Origin: DATJHM01 sp963777355
Lineage (GTDB): Bacteria > Chloroflexota > Ktedonobacteria > Ktedonobacterales > Ktedonobacteraceae
Assembly: GCA_963777355.1 (NCBI GenBank)
Contig: CAVZQK010000055.1
Location: 186,001 to 250,000 of the forward strand
Direction: 5' to 3'
DNA: 64,000 nt
The notes under the pieces were generated by a model. That model was not told the DNA's origin and made no database searches. It saw only the letters and a program-made list of their open reading frames with translations. Made by a program: the position numbers and the translations under genes. Shown here piece after piece: positions 9,693 through 19,249 of this stretch; the first letter of the stretch is position 1, and the number at the start of each line of letters is the position of its first letter.

Positions 9693-10742
9693 CTACTTCG
9701 CAAGGAAGCCATCGGTATTGCCAGCAGCATCGACGTAGAAACCGACAAGTTGAGCGTTGTCGTTAAGGCCATTGATAGTGGTTGTACCGAGGCCTTTGGG
9801 AGCGTCTATGGACTGCCATTTCGCATGTTGTAAGGGGGAAGAGAGGAGGAAGCCATGCATCTTCTTGGCGCTGTCAACGTAGACACCAACGATCTGGTCG
9901 GATGAGTTGACTCCCAGAGCCGTAGTATTAGTCGAATTGGGGAAGTCAAACTCGCTGAAGCGGTTACCACTGAGCAGGAAGCTGACAATTGATCCATTAG
10001 AGGCGGTGAAGAAGCCTACGACATCGCCCCGGTCATTGATGCCAGTAGCAGTTGCATTGGTTCCACCGGGAGGAACGATTGGGGTGAAGTGGCCATTCTT
10101 CTGATTGAGCAGGTAAGCGTGATTGACTCCCTGGGCATCTGTGTAGAAACCTGCGGCGATACCATTATCATTCAGGCTCAGCAGTTGGTTCACGGTTCCC
10201 GCGCCGGTGTTAGGATTCTTATAAGAGGTGAAGACACCATGCCATCTGATGAAACCGAAGTTGTTGCCTGCACCATCAACCCAGAAGCCTGCGGTGTCGC
10301 CATGATTGTTGATGGCTGTAACCTGGGTCTGGACCGAACCAGGGAAGTTCTCATTCACATAGTTGCCCTGGCCATAAGGGGCATTGAGAGTATAGCCCTT
10401 ATTGGGATGGCCGCTGGCACCACTGCCGAAATAGCCCGCGATGACGCCATGATTGTTGATGCCCAGTAACTGATTAAAAGTGGGATCGGCATTGTCATTC
10501 AGCGTCTGGAAATGGCGAGAGTTTGTTGCCCCCGCTTTATGGATATCTGTGAGCGAGGCACTAGAAACAGTAGTGCTAGAGCTTTTGCTCGCTACTGCGC
10601 TCGTGCCAGCACTTGTGCTTGCTACCGGAGTCTGTGTGGTACTACCACAGGCCGCCAACACCATCAGCAGGGCAGCAGCGACAAAAGAGAGAATTACATT
10701 TCGAGAGAGAGCTAACATGCTGTGTTTCCTTTTCATCTGCAT
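9693..10742 (-). CDS. secreted lipoprotein with repeated beta-strand motifs
   Basis: A 349-residue protein. A lipoprotein signal ends in VLAAC at about residue 31 (KRKH n-region, hydrophobic core, lipobox Cys). The mature part begins with a Ser/Thr-rich linker, then carries about six to seven repeats of about 40 residues built on GINNHGxxxGxFxxxxGxxxGFLL (for example LLGINNHGVIAGYFG, ATGINDRGDVVGFFT, ALGVNSSDQIVGVYV). These match the HAF-type extracellular repeats that likely fold as a propeller. It probably sits on the outer face of the membrane; its ligand is unknown. An alternative start at 10718 has AAGGA eight bases upstream and still leaves a signal peptide. It converges on the terminator at 9597-9635. 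Confidence 0.85.
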   Translation of the reverse strand: MQMKRKHSMLALSRNVILSFVAAALLMVLAACGSTTQTPVASTSAGTSAVASKSSSTTVSSASLTDIHKAGATNSRHFQTLNDNADPTFNQLLGINNHGVIAGYFGSGASGHPNKGYTLNAPYGQGNYVNENFPGSVQTQVTAINNHGDTAGFWVDGAGNNFGFIRWHGVFTSYKNPNTGAGTVNQLLSLNDNGIAAGFYTDAQGVNHAYLLNQKNGHFTPIVPPGGTNATATGINDRGDVVGFFTASNGSIVSFLLSGNRFSEFDFPNSTNTTALGVNSSDQIVGVYVDSAKKMHGFLLSSPLQHAKWQSIDAPKGLGTTTINGLNDNAQLVGFYVDAAGNTDGFLAK

Positions 10743-11536
10743 TCATAAAAATTAGGACGTTCATTATTACATAAGGAGGACCGTTTCCTCTTTCTTCAAG
10801 CATATTCCTGCTAATCGGTCCAGTCCCTGTGGGTGGGAGTGTGCTCTTCACCTCACAGACAAAGCATACAGCGAATCTTGGGAAAAAGCTGTGCTTATTT
10901 CCACTATTTCAGTGTGAAATAGGACAACAAGTCTAAAGAAAAGAACAGGGCTCAATGGATGGGGAAGGGAGAGATAAGCGCATTTATGGATGAGGCTGAA
11001 ATCTATTTCTTAAAAAAGTGAAGGTAGATAGGTATTTTCTATTGACAGTACCTGCTAAAAGAGTTTATTCTGACATTACATAGGTGTAGAGAAAGATCAG
11101 CAAGCAGATTTATAGGCATCAGAGAAGATGTCTGCAAGCTGTTTGAAGTGTATTTTCAAGGAGTCAACGATGTATCCGCACAATGTTGTTTCGTCCAGCC
11201 CAGACACCGTGTCAGTGCCAAGCAGAGCAATCTCCCCTCTTGATGCTTGTATCAAGAAAATTACAGTGAGATTATCCACATATGTTTTTTCTTTACCTCA
11301 GCGTGACCGTTCACACGCCATCATTTAGAGAAGCCCCAGAAGATTGTTTTTCAGCTTGACACCTTCAGACATTCAAATATTATATTTTGTAGAAACTGTC
11401 GATTTACGATAAATAGATCTCACCATGATAAACGCGTATAAATAGTTAATTCTCATATTCGGTAAAAAATTTGCTGACTGTGAGATGGCCTTTGGCACGT
11501 TCTTAGCAAGGTAGCTTTTACGAAAGGACGGTTCCT
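10743..11536. other. 794-base AT-rich intergenic region
   Basis: Spacer between the divergently transcribed lipoprotein and sugar-binding protein genes. It should carry both promoters, but I could not pick a convincing one for either. Two short overlapping ORFs lie at 11097-11279 (minus, 60 aa from GTG) and 11128-11328 (plus). Neither has a good ribosome binding site or a recognisable domain. No repeats or terminator were seen. Confidence 0.5.
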
Positions 11537-12823
11537 ATGTTCTCCATTACAGGTCGAAGCGGACACAGGATAAAGCTTTCCTGGGGGAGTTTTTTCTCCA
11601 TCGGTCTTTTAGTGCTATCCCTCACGGGATTAGCGGCGTGCGATGCCTCGAATGCGGGCGGAAAAATTCAGTTAACAATGTGGTACTGGAATCGCTCGAT
11701 TGATGACACACTGATTAGCAAGGTTGATCAGCAGTTCCCAAACATTCATCTGGTGGCAACAAAGGTAACGGATTATGACACCAAAGTCAGAACATCAATG
11801 GCGGGGCATACCGCTATTCCTGATATTATTGGGATCAATTCAGATATTGCCACCTATTTTCCTGATGATAACATCTTTGTCGATTTACGAACGCTGGGAG
11901 CAGATGACCTGAAATCCGCGTATCTCCCCTGGAAGTGGCAGCTTGGAATTGCACCCGATGGTAAGATGATTGGTTTTCCGATGGATACCGGTCCAACCGC
12001 GCTCTTCTACCGTGCAGACATTTTTGCGAAAGCCGGTCTGCCGACAGATCCAAATCAGGTAACAGCTCAAATTCATACCTGGGACCAATATCTCCAGGCA
12101 GGAGTCAAGTTAAAAAGCGCGACCCAGGGAAAGGCATTCGTGGTAGATGATGTGAACGATGCCTTCGCGCAGCTACTGGCCCAGAGCGCCAAACAGTATG
12201 TTACACCTTCCAACCAGTACATTGGGAATCAGCCCTATATGCGACAGATATGGAATCAGGCCGTACAGGTTGCGCAATTAGGGATTGATAACAAGATACA
12301 ACGCTATGGAACCTCCTGGAACGAGGCGGCAAGCAACGGTTCGCTGGCGGCCTTTATGGGAGCGGTCTGGATGAAGCAGATTCTTCAGGATGCAGCACCG
12401 AATACAAGTGGGAAGTGGCGTATCGCTCGTGCCCCCGGAGGCGACGGCAACAATGGCGGCTCATTTATAGCAATCACGACAGCATCTCAGCATCCGAAAG
12501 AAGCATTCGAGGTCATAAAATGGCTTCAGTCGCCACAAAACCAGCTCACCGCCTATAAAGATCTTCAGCTCTTCCCTTCAGCCATTGCTGACGTTGACAA
12601 TCCAGCACTCCAGCAGAACGAGGCCTTTTATGGCGGGCAGAATACCACTCCGATCTTTGCGGCGGCAGCAAAAGACGTACCCCTATCCTATATAGGACCA
12701 GATGATCCCAATCTCGGTGCCTTGTTTACTAATGAATTAAACCTGATAGATTTTCAGGGGAAGGCCAGTCAGCAAGCCTGGAATGAGGCCCAACAAGAGG
12801 CACAAAAAGAGCTATTACGCTAA
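11537..12823 (+). CDS. sugar ABC transporter substrate-binding lipoprotein
   Basis: A 428-residue family 1 extracellular solute-binding protein of the type used by carbohydrate ABC importers. The signal peptide ends in lipobox LAAC at about residues 32-35, so the mature protein is lipid-anchored. The mature start IQLTMWYWNRS and the C-terminal pattern (AFEVIKWLQSPQNQL) are typical. It begins a sugar locus: permeases follow at 12908 and 13890, then a LacI regulator and a GH42 beta-galactosidase. The substrate is therefore likely a beta-galactoside or galacto-oligosaccharide; that is inferred from context. No ATPase gene is present, as is common when one shared MsiK-type ATPase energises several importers. 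Confidence 0.93.
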   Translation: MFSITGRSGHRIKLSWGSFFSIGLLVLSLTGLAACDASNAGGKIQLTMWYWNRSIDDTLISKVDQQFPNIHLVATKVTDYDTKVRTSMAGHTAIPDIIGINSDIATYFPDDNIFVDLRTLGADDLKSAYLPWKWQLGIAPDGKMIGFPMDTGPTALFYRADIFAKAGLPTDPNQVTAQIHTWDQYLQAGVKLKSATQGKAFVVDDVNDAFAQLLAQSAKQYVTPSNQYIGNQPYMRQIWNQAVQVAQLGIDNKIQRYGTSWNEAASNGSLAAFMGAVWMKQILQDAAPNTSGKWRIARAPGGDGNNGGSFIAITTASQHPKEAFEVIKWLQSPQNQLTAYKDLQLFPSAIADVDNPALQQNEAFYGGQNTTPIFAAAAKDVPLSYIGPDDPNLGALFTNELNLIDFQGKASQQAWNEAQQEAQKELLR

Positions 12824-12907
12824 TACCACCTCGAATAAGGGTCCAGCAGGAGCGTAACAATTCTTGTTATGCCACTTCCTCTATCACACTACAAGGAGAG
12901 AAAAAAC

Positions 12908-13867
12908 ATGAGTAGTGTCAGTCAGATTACTGTAACAGGGCAAGAGCAGCAAACAACAAAAAAAGCCTTGCCGCGCAAGAGCAACTTACGGAAGTATCTT
13001 CCTTTGTATCTCTCAATAGCGCCATTCTTTATCATCTTCTTCATCTTTAACTTCATCCCCATTGTTTTCTCCCTGTTCCTGGCCTTTCAGCGCTGGGACG
13101 GCATCGGAGCAATGCAGTTTCTAGGTTTCAACAATTTCACCTACATCCTCACCGATCCAGTCTTCGGGCAGGCAGTACTCACCACATTTGAAATCTGGAT
13201 TATGTCCACAATTCCTATGCTACTCTTCGCATTGATTATTGCCTTCCTGCTCAATATGCGGACGCGCTCGAAACTACTTTTTCAGGTCTGCTACTTTTTG
13301 CCATATGTTACCTCAATTGTAGCAATTGCCCTGATCTTCGGCTCGCTGTTTGCATCACAATATGGGCTGATTAATCTTATCCTCAACGTTTTCCACATTC
13401 CGGCGATACAATGGACAACAGATGCATGGCCGATGAAGTGGGCAGTGGCACTCGTCGTCATCTGGCGCTGGACGGGCTACAACGCGCTCATCTACCTGGC
13501 AGGTCTTCAGAGCATCCCCGCTGACTTCTATGAAGCGGCACGAATTGATGGAGCAAACACATTGGACATTTTCCGGCGTATCACCTTACCACTTTTGCGT
13601 CCAGTTATCCTTTTCACAGTGATTATCTCGACGATAGGCGGGATGCAAGTCTTTGCTGAGCCACAAATTCTGTTCTCCAATGGAGGTACCATTGCGAATG
13701 ATGGTGGTGTTGGTCATGCCGGTTTGACAATGCAACTCTACCTCTACTGGCAGGGATTTGCCCAGGACCGCTACGGCTTTGGTGCGGCGGTGAGCTGGGT
13801 AATCTTCGTCATCATTCTGGCCTTCACCTTCATCAACTGGAAACTTGTCCAGCGAGACGAAAATTAG
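12908..13867 (+). CDS. sugar ABC transporter permease, MalF/UgpA type
   Basis: A 319-residue inner-membrane permease with about six membrane segments. The cytoplasmic EAA loop is visible as EAARIDGANTLDIFRRITLPLL, the docking site for the ATPase. The start at 12908 is preferred over an upstream ATG at 12869 because AAGGAGAG stands just before it. It follows the binding-protein gene by 84 bases and is followed after 22 bases by the second permease, so the three form one transcription unit. It pairs with the MalG-type partner to form the translocation pore. Confidence 0.93.
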   Translation: MSSVSQITVTGQEQQTTKKALPRKSNLRKYLPLYLSIAPFFIIFFIFNFIPIVFSLFLAFQRWDGIGAMQFLGFNNFTYILTDPVFGQAVLTTFEIWIMSTIPMLLFALIIAFLLNMRTRSKLLFQVCYFLPYVTSIVAIALIFGSLFASQYGLINLILNVFHIPAIQWTTDAWPMKWAVALVVIWRWTGYNALIYLAGLQSIPADFYEAARIDGANTLDIFRRITLPLLRPVILFTVIISTIGGMQVFAEPQILFSNGGTIANDGGVGHAGLTMQLYLYWQGFAQDRYGFGAAVSWVIFVIILAFTFINWKLVQRDEN

Positions 13868-13889
13868 GGTGCAGAAAGGGAGACTTCAC

Positions 13890-14723
13890 ATGATGCAATA
13901 TGGAACGCGCACACAGCGGATCATCGTCGATATCCTCTTGATTATCGGGCTACTGATCTCCATCTTTCCATTTTATTGGATGGTCGTCATGTCAACCAAT
14001 AAAACGAGTGACATCTACCGTGTGCCACCAAAGGTCATCTTTGGTGGTCAGTTCTGGACCAATATTATCAATCTTTTTCAGAACATCAACTTCTTTCAAA
14101 ACTTCCTGAACACATTGGTCATCGCCTGTGTGATCACCGTATGTGTACTTTTTTTCTGCTCATTAGGAGGATTTACCTTTGCCAAATTTGATTTTCCGGG
14201 GAAGAACATCCTGTTTGGCCTGATACTTATTACGATTATCCTCCCTACAGCCAGCTCAGCAATTGCCCTATTCGTGCTCATGGCCGATTTACACCTGATC
14301 GGGACGCTCCTACCAGTCATCATCCCGGCCCTGGTACCCGCCTTCGGCATCTTCTGGATTCGGCAATATGCCATAAGCGCGATTCCGAGTGACTTAATCG
14401 ATGCGGCTAGAATCGACGGCAGCAGCCATCTTGGACTATACTGGAACGTGGCCCTCCCTACGCTCCGTCCAGCCATAGGATTTTTAGGGATCTACGTCTT
14501 CGTCACAGCCTGGAACGACTACTACTGGCCCTTGATAGCCCTGACAGATCCGAAGCAATACACATTACAGATTGCGCTCCAACAATTAAATGGCGTTTAT
14601 AATACCGATTACAGCATGGTCATGACAGGAACCCTGCTAGCAACCATCCCCCTTATCATCATCTTCTTCTTTGGAGCACGCCAGTTTATTGCTAATGTAA
14701 CAGCAGGAGCTTTAAAGTTCTAA
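13890..14723 (+). CDS. sugar ABC transporter permease, MalG/UgpE type
   Basis: A 277-residue permease with six membrane segments. The EAA loop is DAARIDGSSHLGLYWNVALP, and the domain has the usual WNDYYWPLIAL motif after it. The start at 13890 follows an AAAGGGAG element; the frame is open upstream to 13845, which would overlap the first permease by 23 bases and has no better signal. It completes the importer half-pair with the MalF-type gene. A strong inverted repeat at 14739-14779 follows directly and probably ends the operon. Confidence 0.93.
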   Translation: MMQYGTRTQRIIVDILLIIGLLISIFPFYWMVVMSTNKTSDIYRVPPKVIFGGQFWTNIINLFQNINFFQNFLNTLVIACVITVCVLFFCSLGGFTFAKFDFPGKNILFGLILITIILPTASSAIALFVLMADLHLIGTLLPVIIPALVPAFGIFWIRQYAISAIPSDLIDAARIDGSSHLGLYWNVALPTLRPAIGFLGIYVFVTAWNDYYWPLIALTDPKQYTLQIALQQLNGVYNTDYSMVMTGTLLATIPLIIIFFFGARQFIANVTAGALKF

Positions 14724-14738
14724 ACCTTTTCGCCTAGC

Positions 14739-14779
14739 TTCAACGTTTGCAGGTGTTTTCGACACTTGCAGACGTTGAA
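14739..14779 (+). terminator. hairpin after sugar transporter operon
   Basis: TTCAACGTTTGCAGGTGT and ACACTTGCAGACGTTGAA pair over 18 positions (two G-U in RNA) around the loop TTTCG. The U-tract is weak, so termination may be partial. Confidence 0.65.
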
Positions 14780-14831
14780 ATTGTGACTTTATAGGAGAAT
14801 CCACGAAATTTTCGTAGCTCACTTAAAATGC

Positions 14832-14881
14832 TTGACATTTAGCGCTAAACCAGTTAAAGTAGTATTAAGTTTAGCGCCAAA
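14832..14881 (+). promoter_or_regulatory. promoter with two LacI-type operators
   Basis: TTGACA (14832-14837) and TAAAGT (14855-14860) are separated by 17 bases. A perfect palindrome TTTAGCGCTAAA (14838-14849) fills the spacer, and a near copy TTTAGCGCCAAA lies at 14870-14881, 32 bases downstream centre to centre, about three helical turns. This arrangement is expected for autorepression by the LacI-family gene at 14930. Confidence 0.85.
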
Positions 14882-14929
14882 CAAGGCAGGAAGAAATCCG
14901 AGCGATTCTGAGTTGTAGAGAAGGATGTT

Positions 14930-15976
14930 ATGGCAACGCTTCAAGATATTGCGGTGGCGGTAGGGGTCACCTCGACTACCGTTGCAAACGCGCTTAAGGG
15001 CCGGGGCAATGTCAGCGAGGCCACGCGTAAACGAATTCTGCAATGCGCTCAGGAGCTAGGTTATCGTCCCAATGAGCTTGCAAGGAGTCTGGCCCAGGGG
15101 AAAACATTCACGTTAGGTTTTCTCTTACCGACGATTGCGAATCCATTCTATCCTGAAATTGCCGAGGCGATTGAGCGTACGGCGAGTCAACGTGGTTACC
15201 AGATGGTGCTATGCAACACCTTCTATGATTTCGAGTCCGGGCGGCAACACCTGGAACGGCTGGTGAATCGCTGGGTAGACGGCATTATCGTGATGGGCTC
15301 CAGCATGGATATCGCTGATATCACGGCACAATTTCAGCGAGGGCTTGCCGTCGTGCTCTGCGACTGGCAAGAAAACGAGGTTCCGGAGAAAATTCCCCAG
15401 GTAAGCGTAGATTTCCGGCGTGCGGGAGCGTTGGCGGCGCAGCACCTGCTGGAGTTGGGCCATCGGGAGATAGCAATTATTGTTGATGAACCCCAACAGA
15501 CACTCCGTCTTGAGGGCTTTCGTGCAATCCTGGAAGAGGCGAATGTGCCGCTTTTAGCCAGCAGGATTCAGCAGGGACACTCAACTATTGAAAGCGGCTA
15601 TGCGGCAGCGAAGAAATTGCTGGCCGCAGAAACGCATCTCACGGCTATTTTTGCAACAACCGACTGGATGGCCCTGGGTGCGATTGAGGCTATTCTAGAC
15701 GAGGGACTGCAAGTCCCACAGGATATTTCGATCATCGGACTGGATGATATCGTTGTTTCAGCCCATATTCGCCCTCCACTCACGACAGTAGCAGTGCCAA
15801 AGTTCCAATTAGCCCTGGAATCAACCAAACTTTTACTTGATCTGATTGATAATGCACCCAATCTTTCGCCTATTCACGTAATTGAACCTTCGTTGATTGT
15901 GCGACAGTCAACGGCAGTACCCAAAAAGGCCATACGGTATTTGCGAGTGGCAGAATCGCCTTACCACAGCAATTAA
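14930..15976 (+). CDS. LacI-family transcriptional regulator of the sugar locus
   Basis: A 348-residue repressor. The LacI helix-turn-helix occupies residues 1-50 (TLQDIAVAVGVTSTTVANALKG), with the hinge helix region PNELARSLAQG, followed by a periplasmic-binding-protein-like sugar sensor (LGFLLPTIANPFYPEIAEAI, GLDDIVVSAHIRPPLTTVA). It lies between the sugar transporter and the GH42 enzyme and should respond to their substrate. The TTTAGCGCTAAA operators in its own promoter suggest autoregulation. A weaker AAGCGCTT palindrome at 16039-16046 upstream of the GH42 gene shares the AGCGCT core and may be another site. The ribosome binding site AAGGA is close, with about five bases to the ATG. Confidence 0.93.
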   Translation: MATLQDIAVAVGVTSTTVANALKGRGNVSEATRKRILQCAQELGYRPNELARSLAQGKTFTLGFLLPTIANPFYPEIAEAIERTASQRGYQMVLCNTFYDFESGRQHLERLVNRWVDGIIVMGSSMDIADITAQFQRGLAVVLCDWQENEVPEKIPQVSVDFRRAGALAAQHLLELGHREIAIIVDEPQQTLRLEGFRAILEEANVPLLASRIQQGHSTIESGYAAAKKLLAAETHLTAIFATTDWMALGAIEAILDEGLQVPQDISIIGLDDIVVSAHIRPPLTTVAVPKFQLALESTKLLLDLIDNAPNLSPIHVIEPSLIVRQSTAVPKKAIRYLRVAESPYHSN

Positions 15977-16153
15977 ATTTTCCAGGTAAAAATTTTTTCT
16001 TAATCTTAACTCTTTGCGCCATATGCCTTTAGAGATATAAGCGCTTGATCGGTTATCCGTAAGTCTGGATGTAGAGTAAGAGGCTACTGGCAGTAAAGAG
16101 ACAAAAATAGAGGCTGCTTGATACACAACTTATTTTAGGAAGGATTTCAGCCG

Positions 16154-18209
16154 ATGAAATGGGGACATCAACGAAACCTCTTCCAGATTCCGGAGATCCT
16201 TTATGGGGGGGATTACAATCCGGAACAATGGATGCACGAGGCAGGACCAGCAGAGAATCCCATCTGGCAAGAGGATCTCCGTTTAATGCGGAAAGCGGGG
16301 ATCAATCTGGTCACGCTGGGTGTATTTAGCTGGGCTACCCTGCAACCGGCTGAAGGAACCTTTACCTTTGCCTGGCTGGATACAATTCTAGACATGCTGG
16401 CAGAACAAAAGATCTCTGTCTGTCTGGGGACAGGGACAGCGGCTCAACCGGCATGGCTTTCAAGCAGTTATCCTGACGTCTTACCGGTCAACGAATGGGG
16501 ACAACGCCGCATGCATGGCGGGCGGCTCAACTATTGTCCAACAAATCAGCGCTTTCGGCAGCTCTCTCACATCCTTGTACGGGCACTGGCTACGCGCTAT
16601 AGCGAGCATCCAGCGTTATTACTCTGGCATATTAGCAATGAATATGGGCCGAGCTGCTATTGTGAAAACTGCGCTATACGTTTCCGGGGTTGGCTTCAGC
16701 AGCGTTATGGCACTCTTGAAGAGCTCAATTGTCGCTGGGTCACGAACTTTTGGAGCCATACCTATACCGACTGGGAACAGATTCAACCACCGAGCAAGCT
16801 GGGGGAGCAGAGTATGCAGGGGCTCCAGATCGACTATCTGCACTTTCTGTCCGATATGAATTTGAAAATCCTATCTAGAGGAGGCGGCGATTTTGCGGGA
16901 GACCACGTCCCACATACCCATCATGACAAACTTTCATGGTCTGCAAAAATCGCTCGACTATTTCTCCTGGGCAGCAGAGATAGATATCATCACCTGGGAT
17001 TCTTATCCACGACATGATACACATCCGGCAAGCGTAGCATTTTACCAGGACCTGATGCGAGGAATGAAAGGCGGCCAGCCCTGGTTACTGCTAGAGCAGA
17101 CACCAAGCCAGGTACAGTGGCATCCAGAGAATGGGCTGAAGCGGCCTGGCGTGATGCGTTTACAGAACTATCAGGCGATTGCTCATGGGGCTAACGCGGC
17201 TATGTTTTTCCAATGGCGTCAGTCGCGAGGTGGCGAAGAGATGTATCATGGGGCAATCATCGGTCATGCTGGGCATGAGAAAACGCGCGTCTTTCGCGAG
17301 GTAGCAGAGTTGGGAGCGGAACTTCAGCAGCTAGAGCCAGAACTGCCGTTTACAACAGTCAAGGCAAAGGTGGCCTTGCTTATGAGCTGGCCGAACTGGT
17401 GGGCAGTGGAGAACCAGCACGTTCCGAGCCGCCATCTCAACTATCTGGCCGAGCTTCAGATGTATCACCAGGCCCTCTGGAAATGCAACATCCCGGTTGA
17501 TATTGTCTCTCCTGACGCTAACCTGGACGATTATAGTCTGGTGATAGCGCCACTGCTCACCATGATCAGTGCAGAGCAGGGAGCAAAATTTGAGCAGTAT
17601 GTTGAACAGGGAGGAACCTTTGTCGCGACCTATTTTAGCGGCATAGCCGACGAGAACAACCGCGCCTGGCTGGGGGGTTATCCAGGATGCTTGCGTTCTT
17701 TGATGGGGATCTGGGTAGAAGAGTTTGATCCATTGCCGCCAGGAAAAACCAATCTGCTCGTCAGCACACAGGAGCGGCAAGACTGGCAAAACAGCTATAG
17801 CTGCGATTCCTGGTGCGAAGTGCTCCATCTGGAAGGGGCCAGAGCATTAAGCGTCTTTGGGGATGATTTTTACGCGGGCGAGCCAGCAATTACCGAAAAC
17901 CACTATGGACAAGGAAAGGCTTTCTATATTGCGACAAGGCCAGAGGCAGCGGGAGTGGAAGCACTGATCAGGCTGCTACAAGCACAACTCAAGCTCGTAG
18001 TCCCCCTGGAGTCACCAGAAGGGGTTGAAGTCATACAACGCCAGAGCGAGCAAGCAAGTTATATATTTGTGTTAAACCACCAGACGAGTCCACAACGTAT
18101 CCCATTACCCCAACCCATGTGCGATATCTTAACACAAACAGTTTATGAGCAGGATGTACTGCTTCCGGCTCTAGGTATTGTTATTCTCATTCCTCTACCT
18201 TTCCATTGA
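16154..18209 (+). pseudogene. GH42 beta-galactosidase, split by one-base frameshift
   Basis: Glycoside hydrolase family 42, which hydrolyses terminal beta-galactosides. The start has AAGGA nine bases upstream. The first frame (to 17017) holds the N-terminal barrel with acid/base Glu in HISNEYG (about residue 162) and the Zn-type Cys cluster CYCENC. One extra A in AAAA 16865-16868 breaks the frame. With it removed the protein reads DMNLK then SYLEEAAILRETT and continues through WDSYPRH and the nucleophile region LLLEQTPSQVQW (about residue 314) to 18209. Restored length is 684 residues, standard for the family. As written, two fragments result and neither has both catalytic Glu residues. Preceded by the LacI regulator; the product should be cytoplasmic. 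Confidence 0.9.
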
Positions 18210-18260
18210 TGTCCATTGGCGTGCAGCAATGTTCATACCTTAACGAGGAGAGTCTCAAGC

Positions 18261-18365
18261 ATGAAAGTACAAAATAGCAACGAGAGCATTGCAATGGCTA
18301 TGCGGCCAGTCAGGCAGGATACGAAACGCCGTGCGCCTGTAGAGTCTAGAGCGCCGGTCAAGTAA
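18261..18365 (+). CDS. possible 34-aa peptide
   Basis: ATG at 18261 follows GAGGAG by about 11 bases and the frame runs to TAA at 18363-18365, overlapping the 3' end of the convergent TetR gene by eight bases. The product is basic (RRAPVESRAPVK at the end) with no recognised motif. It may be the remnant of a longer gene or chance. Confidence 0.2.
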   Translation: MKVQNSNESIAMAMRPVRQDTKRRAPVESRAPVK

Positions 18366-18954
18366 TGGCGATGACAGGCGACAAGCCAGCGACCACGATG
18401 GTCAAGACGTGATGAGCCATCTCTTCTGCTGAGCACGTTGGTTCTCCTCGGCTCCATTGCACTGCTGGACCAAAAATCGCCCAACTGATGACCAGTGCCG
18501 TGGTTTCCCTTACCTCCTGGAGGACGGGAACCGACGATGGGATCTGGTTCAGCCAGTTCAAGAGGACCTCATACAGTTCCTTCTGCAAAGCGACCTCGAA
18601 GAGCGGCTCAAATTGCTTATCAGCTGGCTTCTGGTACCGACGAAAGGTGGCAAGGAAGTCAAAAACGCCCAGAATGAGCGCACGTAGGGTGTTCGTCTGC
18701 ATTGCAGATGAGGTAGGAAATTGGCTCTCCAAGGCCTGGTGGAACTTCGCACGCATCCAGCTTTCTAACAGGGCATATTTATCTTCAAAGTGAGCATAAA
18801 AGGTGGCACGATTGAGCGTTGCACGTTCTGCGATGTCTTGCACTGAGATCGAGTGAATATGCTGCTTTTCTTCGAGTAATGCCATGAATGCTTGCAGCAA
18901 CAACTGACGGGTCCGTTTGACCCTCGGATCGTTCGCATTGACTGGTGTGGCCAT
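18358..18954 (-). CDS. TetR/AcrR-family transcriptional regulator
   Basis: A 198-residue one-component repressor. The TetR helix-turn-helix is at about residues 15-60 (ISVQDIAERATLNRATFYAHFEDKYALLESWM). The C-terminal ligand domain resembles the type found in many environmental TetR proteins (RRYQKPADKQFEPLFEVALQKEL, then WAIFGPAVQW). The start at 18954 is chosen over 18957 because of the spacing from AGGAG. It is divergent from the oxidoreductase at 19250, and the region between carries several inverted repeats, so it likely represses that gene and itself. Confidence 0.92.
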   Translation of the reverse strand: MATPVNANDPRVKRTRQLLLQAFMALLEEKQHIHSISVQDIAERATLNRATFYAHFEDKYALLESWMRAKFHQALESQFPTSSAMQTNTLRALILGVFDFLATFRRYQKPADKQFEPLFEVALQKELYEVLLNWLNQIPSSVPVLQEVRETTALVISWAIFGPAVQWSRGEPTCSAEEMAHHVLTIVVAGLSPVIAIT

Positions 18955-19016
18955 CATCGCTCCTCACTCTTTCCGTGCCTTGCTTCCCCTTCTGAAAACA
19001 ACAGTTTCTCGCTGGT

Positions 19017-19135
19017 GTTGTCTACACAACGATCCCGCCTGATTGCTGATTGTTTTTCGCACAGACACATTGTACTATTCCTACTGTGTAGTATACACGA
19101 AACTGTTGACTAACCAATAGTGTTGCCTACCTAAC
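19017..19135. promoter_or_regulatory. divergent control region with TetR-type operator candidates
   Basis: Three inverted repeats lie here: GTTGTCTACACAAC (19017-19030), GTGTAGTATACAC (19086-19098) and GTTGCCTACCTAAC (19122-19135). The first and third share GTTGyCTACmyAAC. A TTGACT at 19106-19111 is a possible -35 toward the oxidoreductase. These are likely sites for the TetR protein encoded at 18358-18954. Confidence 0.55.
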
Positions 19136-19249
19136 ATCGTTCTGTTTGCTAGATGGATGCTATTTCCGTGGCATGGAGGTGCATCTGCCGCAACAGTGCC
19201 TGTTCATCGCATCGAGAGCGCACACAGAGATGCAGAAAGGACTATCCAC

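Noticed and set aside
10089..10469. Plus-strand ORFs at 9907-10755 opposite the secreted lipoprotein
   Set aside because: They are antisense shadows of the repeat-rich lipoprotein, which has a clear signal peptide and repeats.
18233..18484. Minus-strand ORF overlapping the TetR 3' end
   Set aside because: It lies in another frame of the TetR gene and has no start signal or motif.
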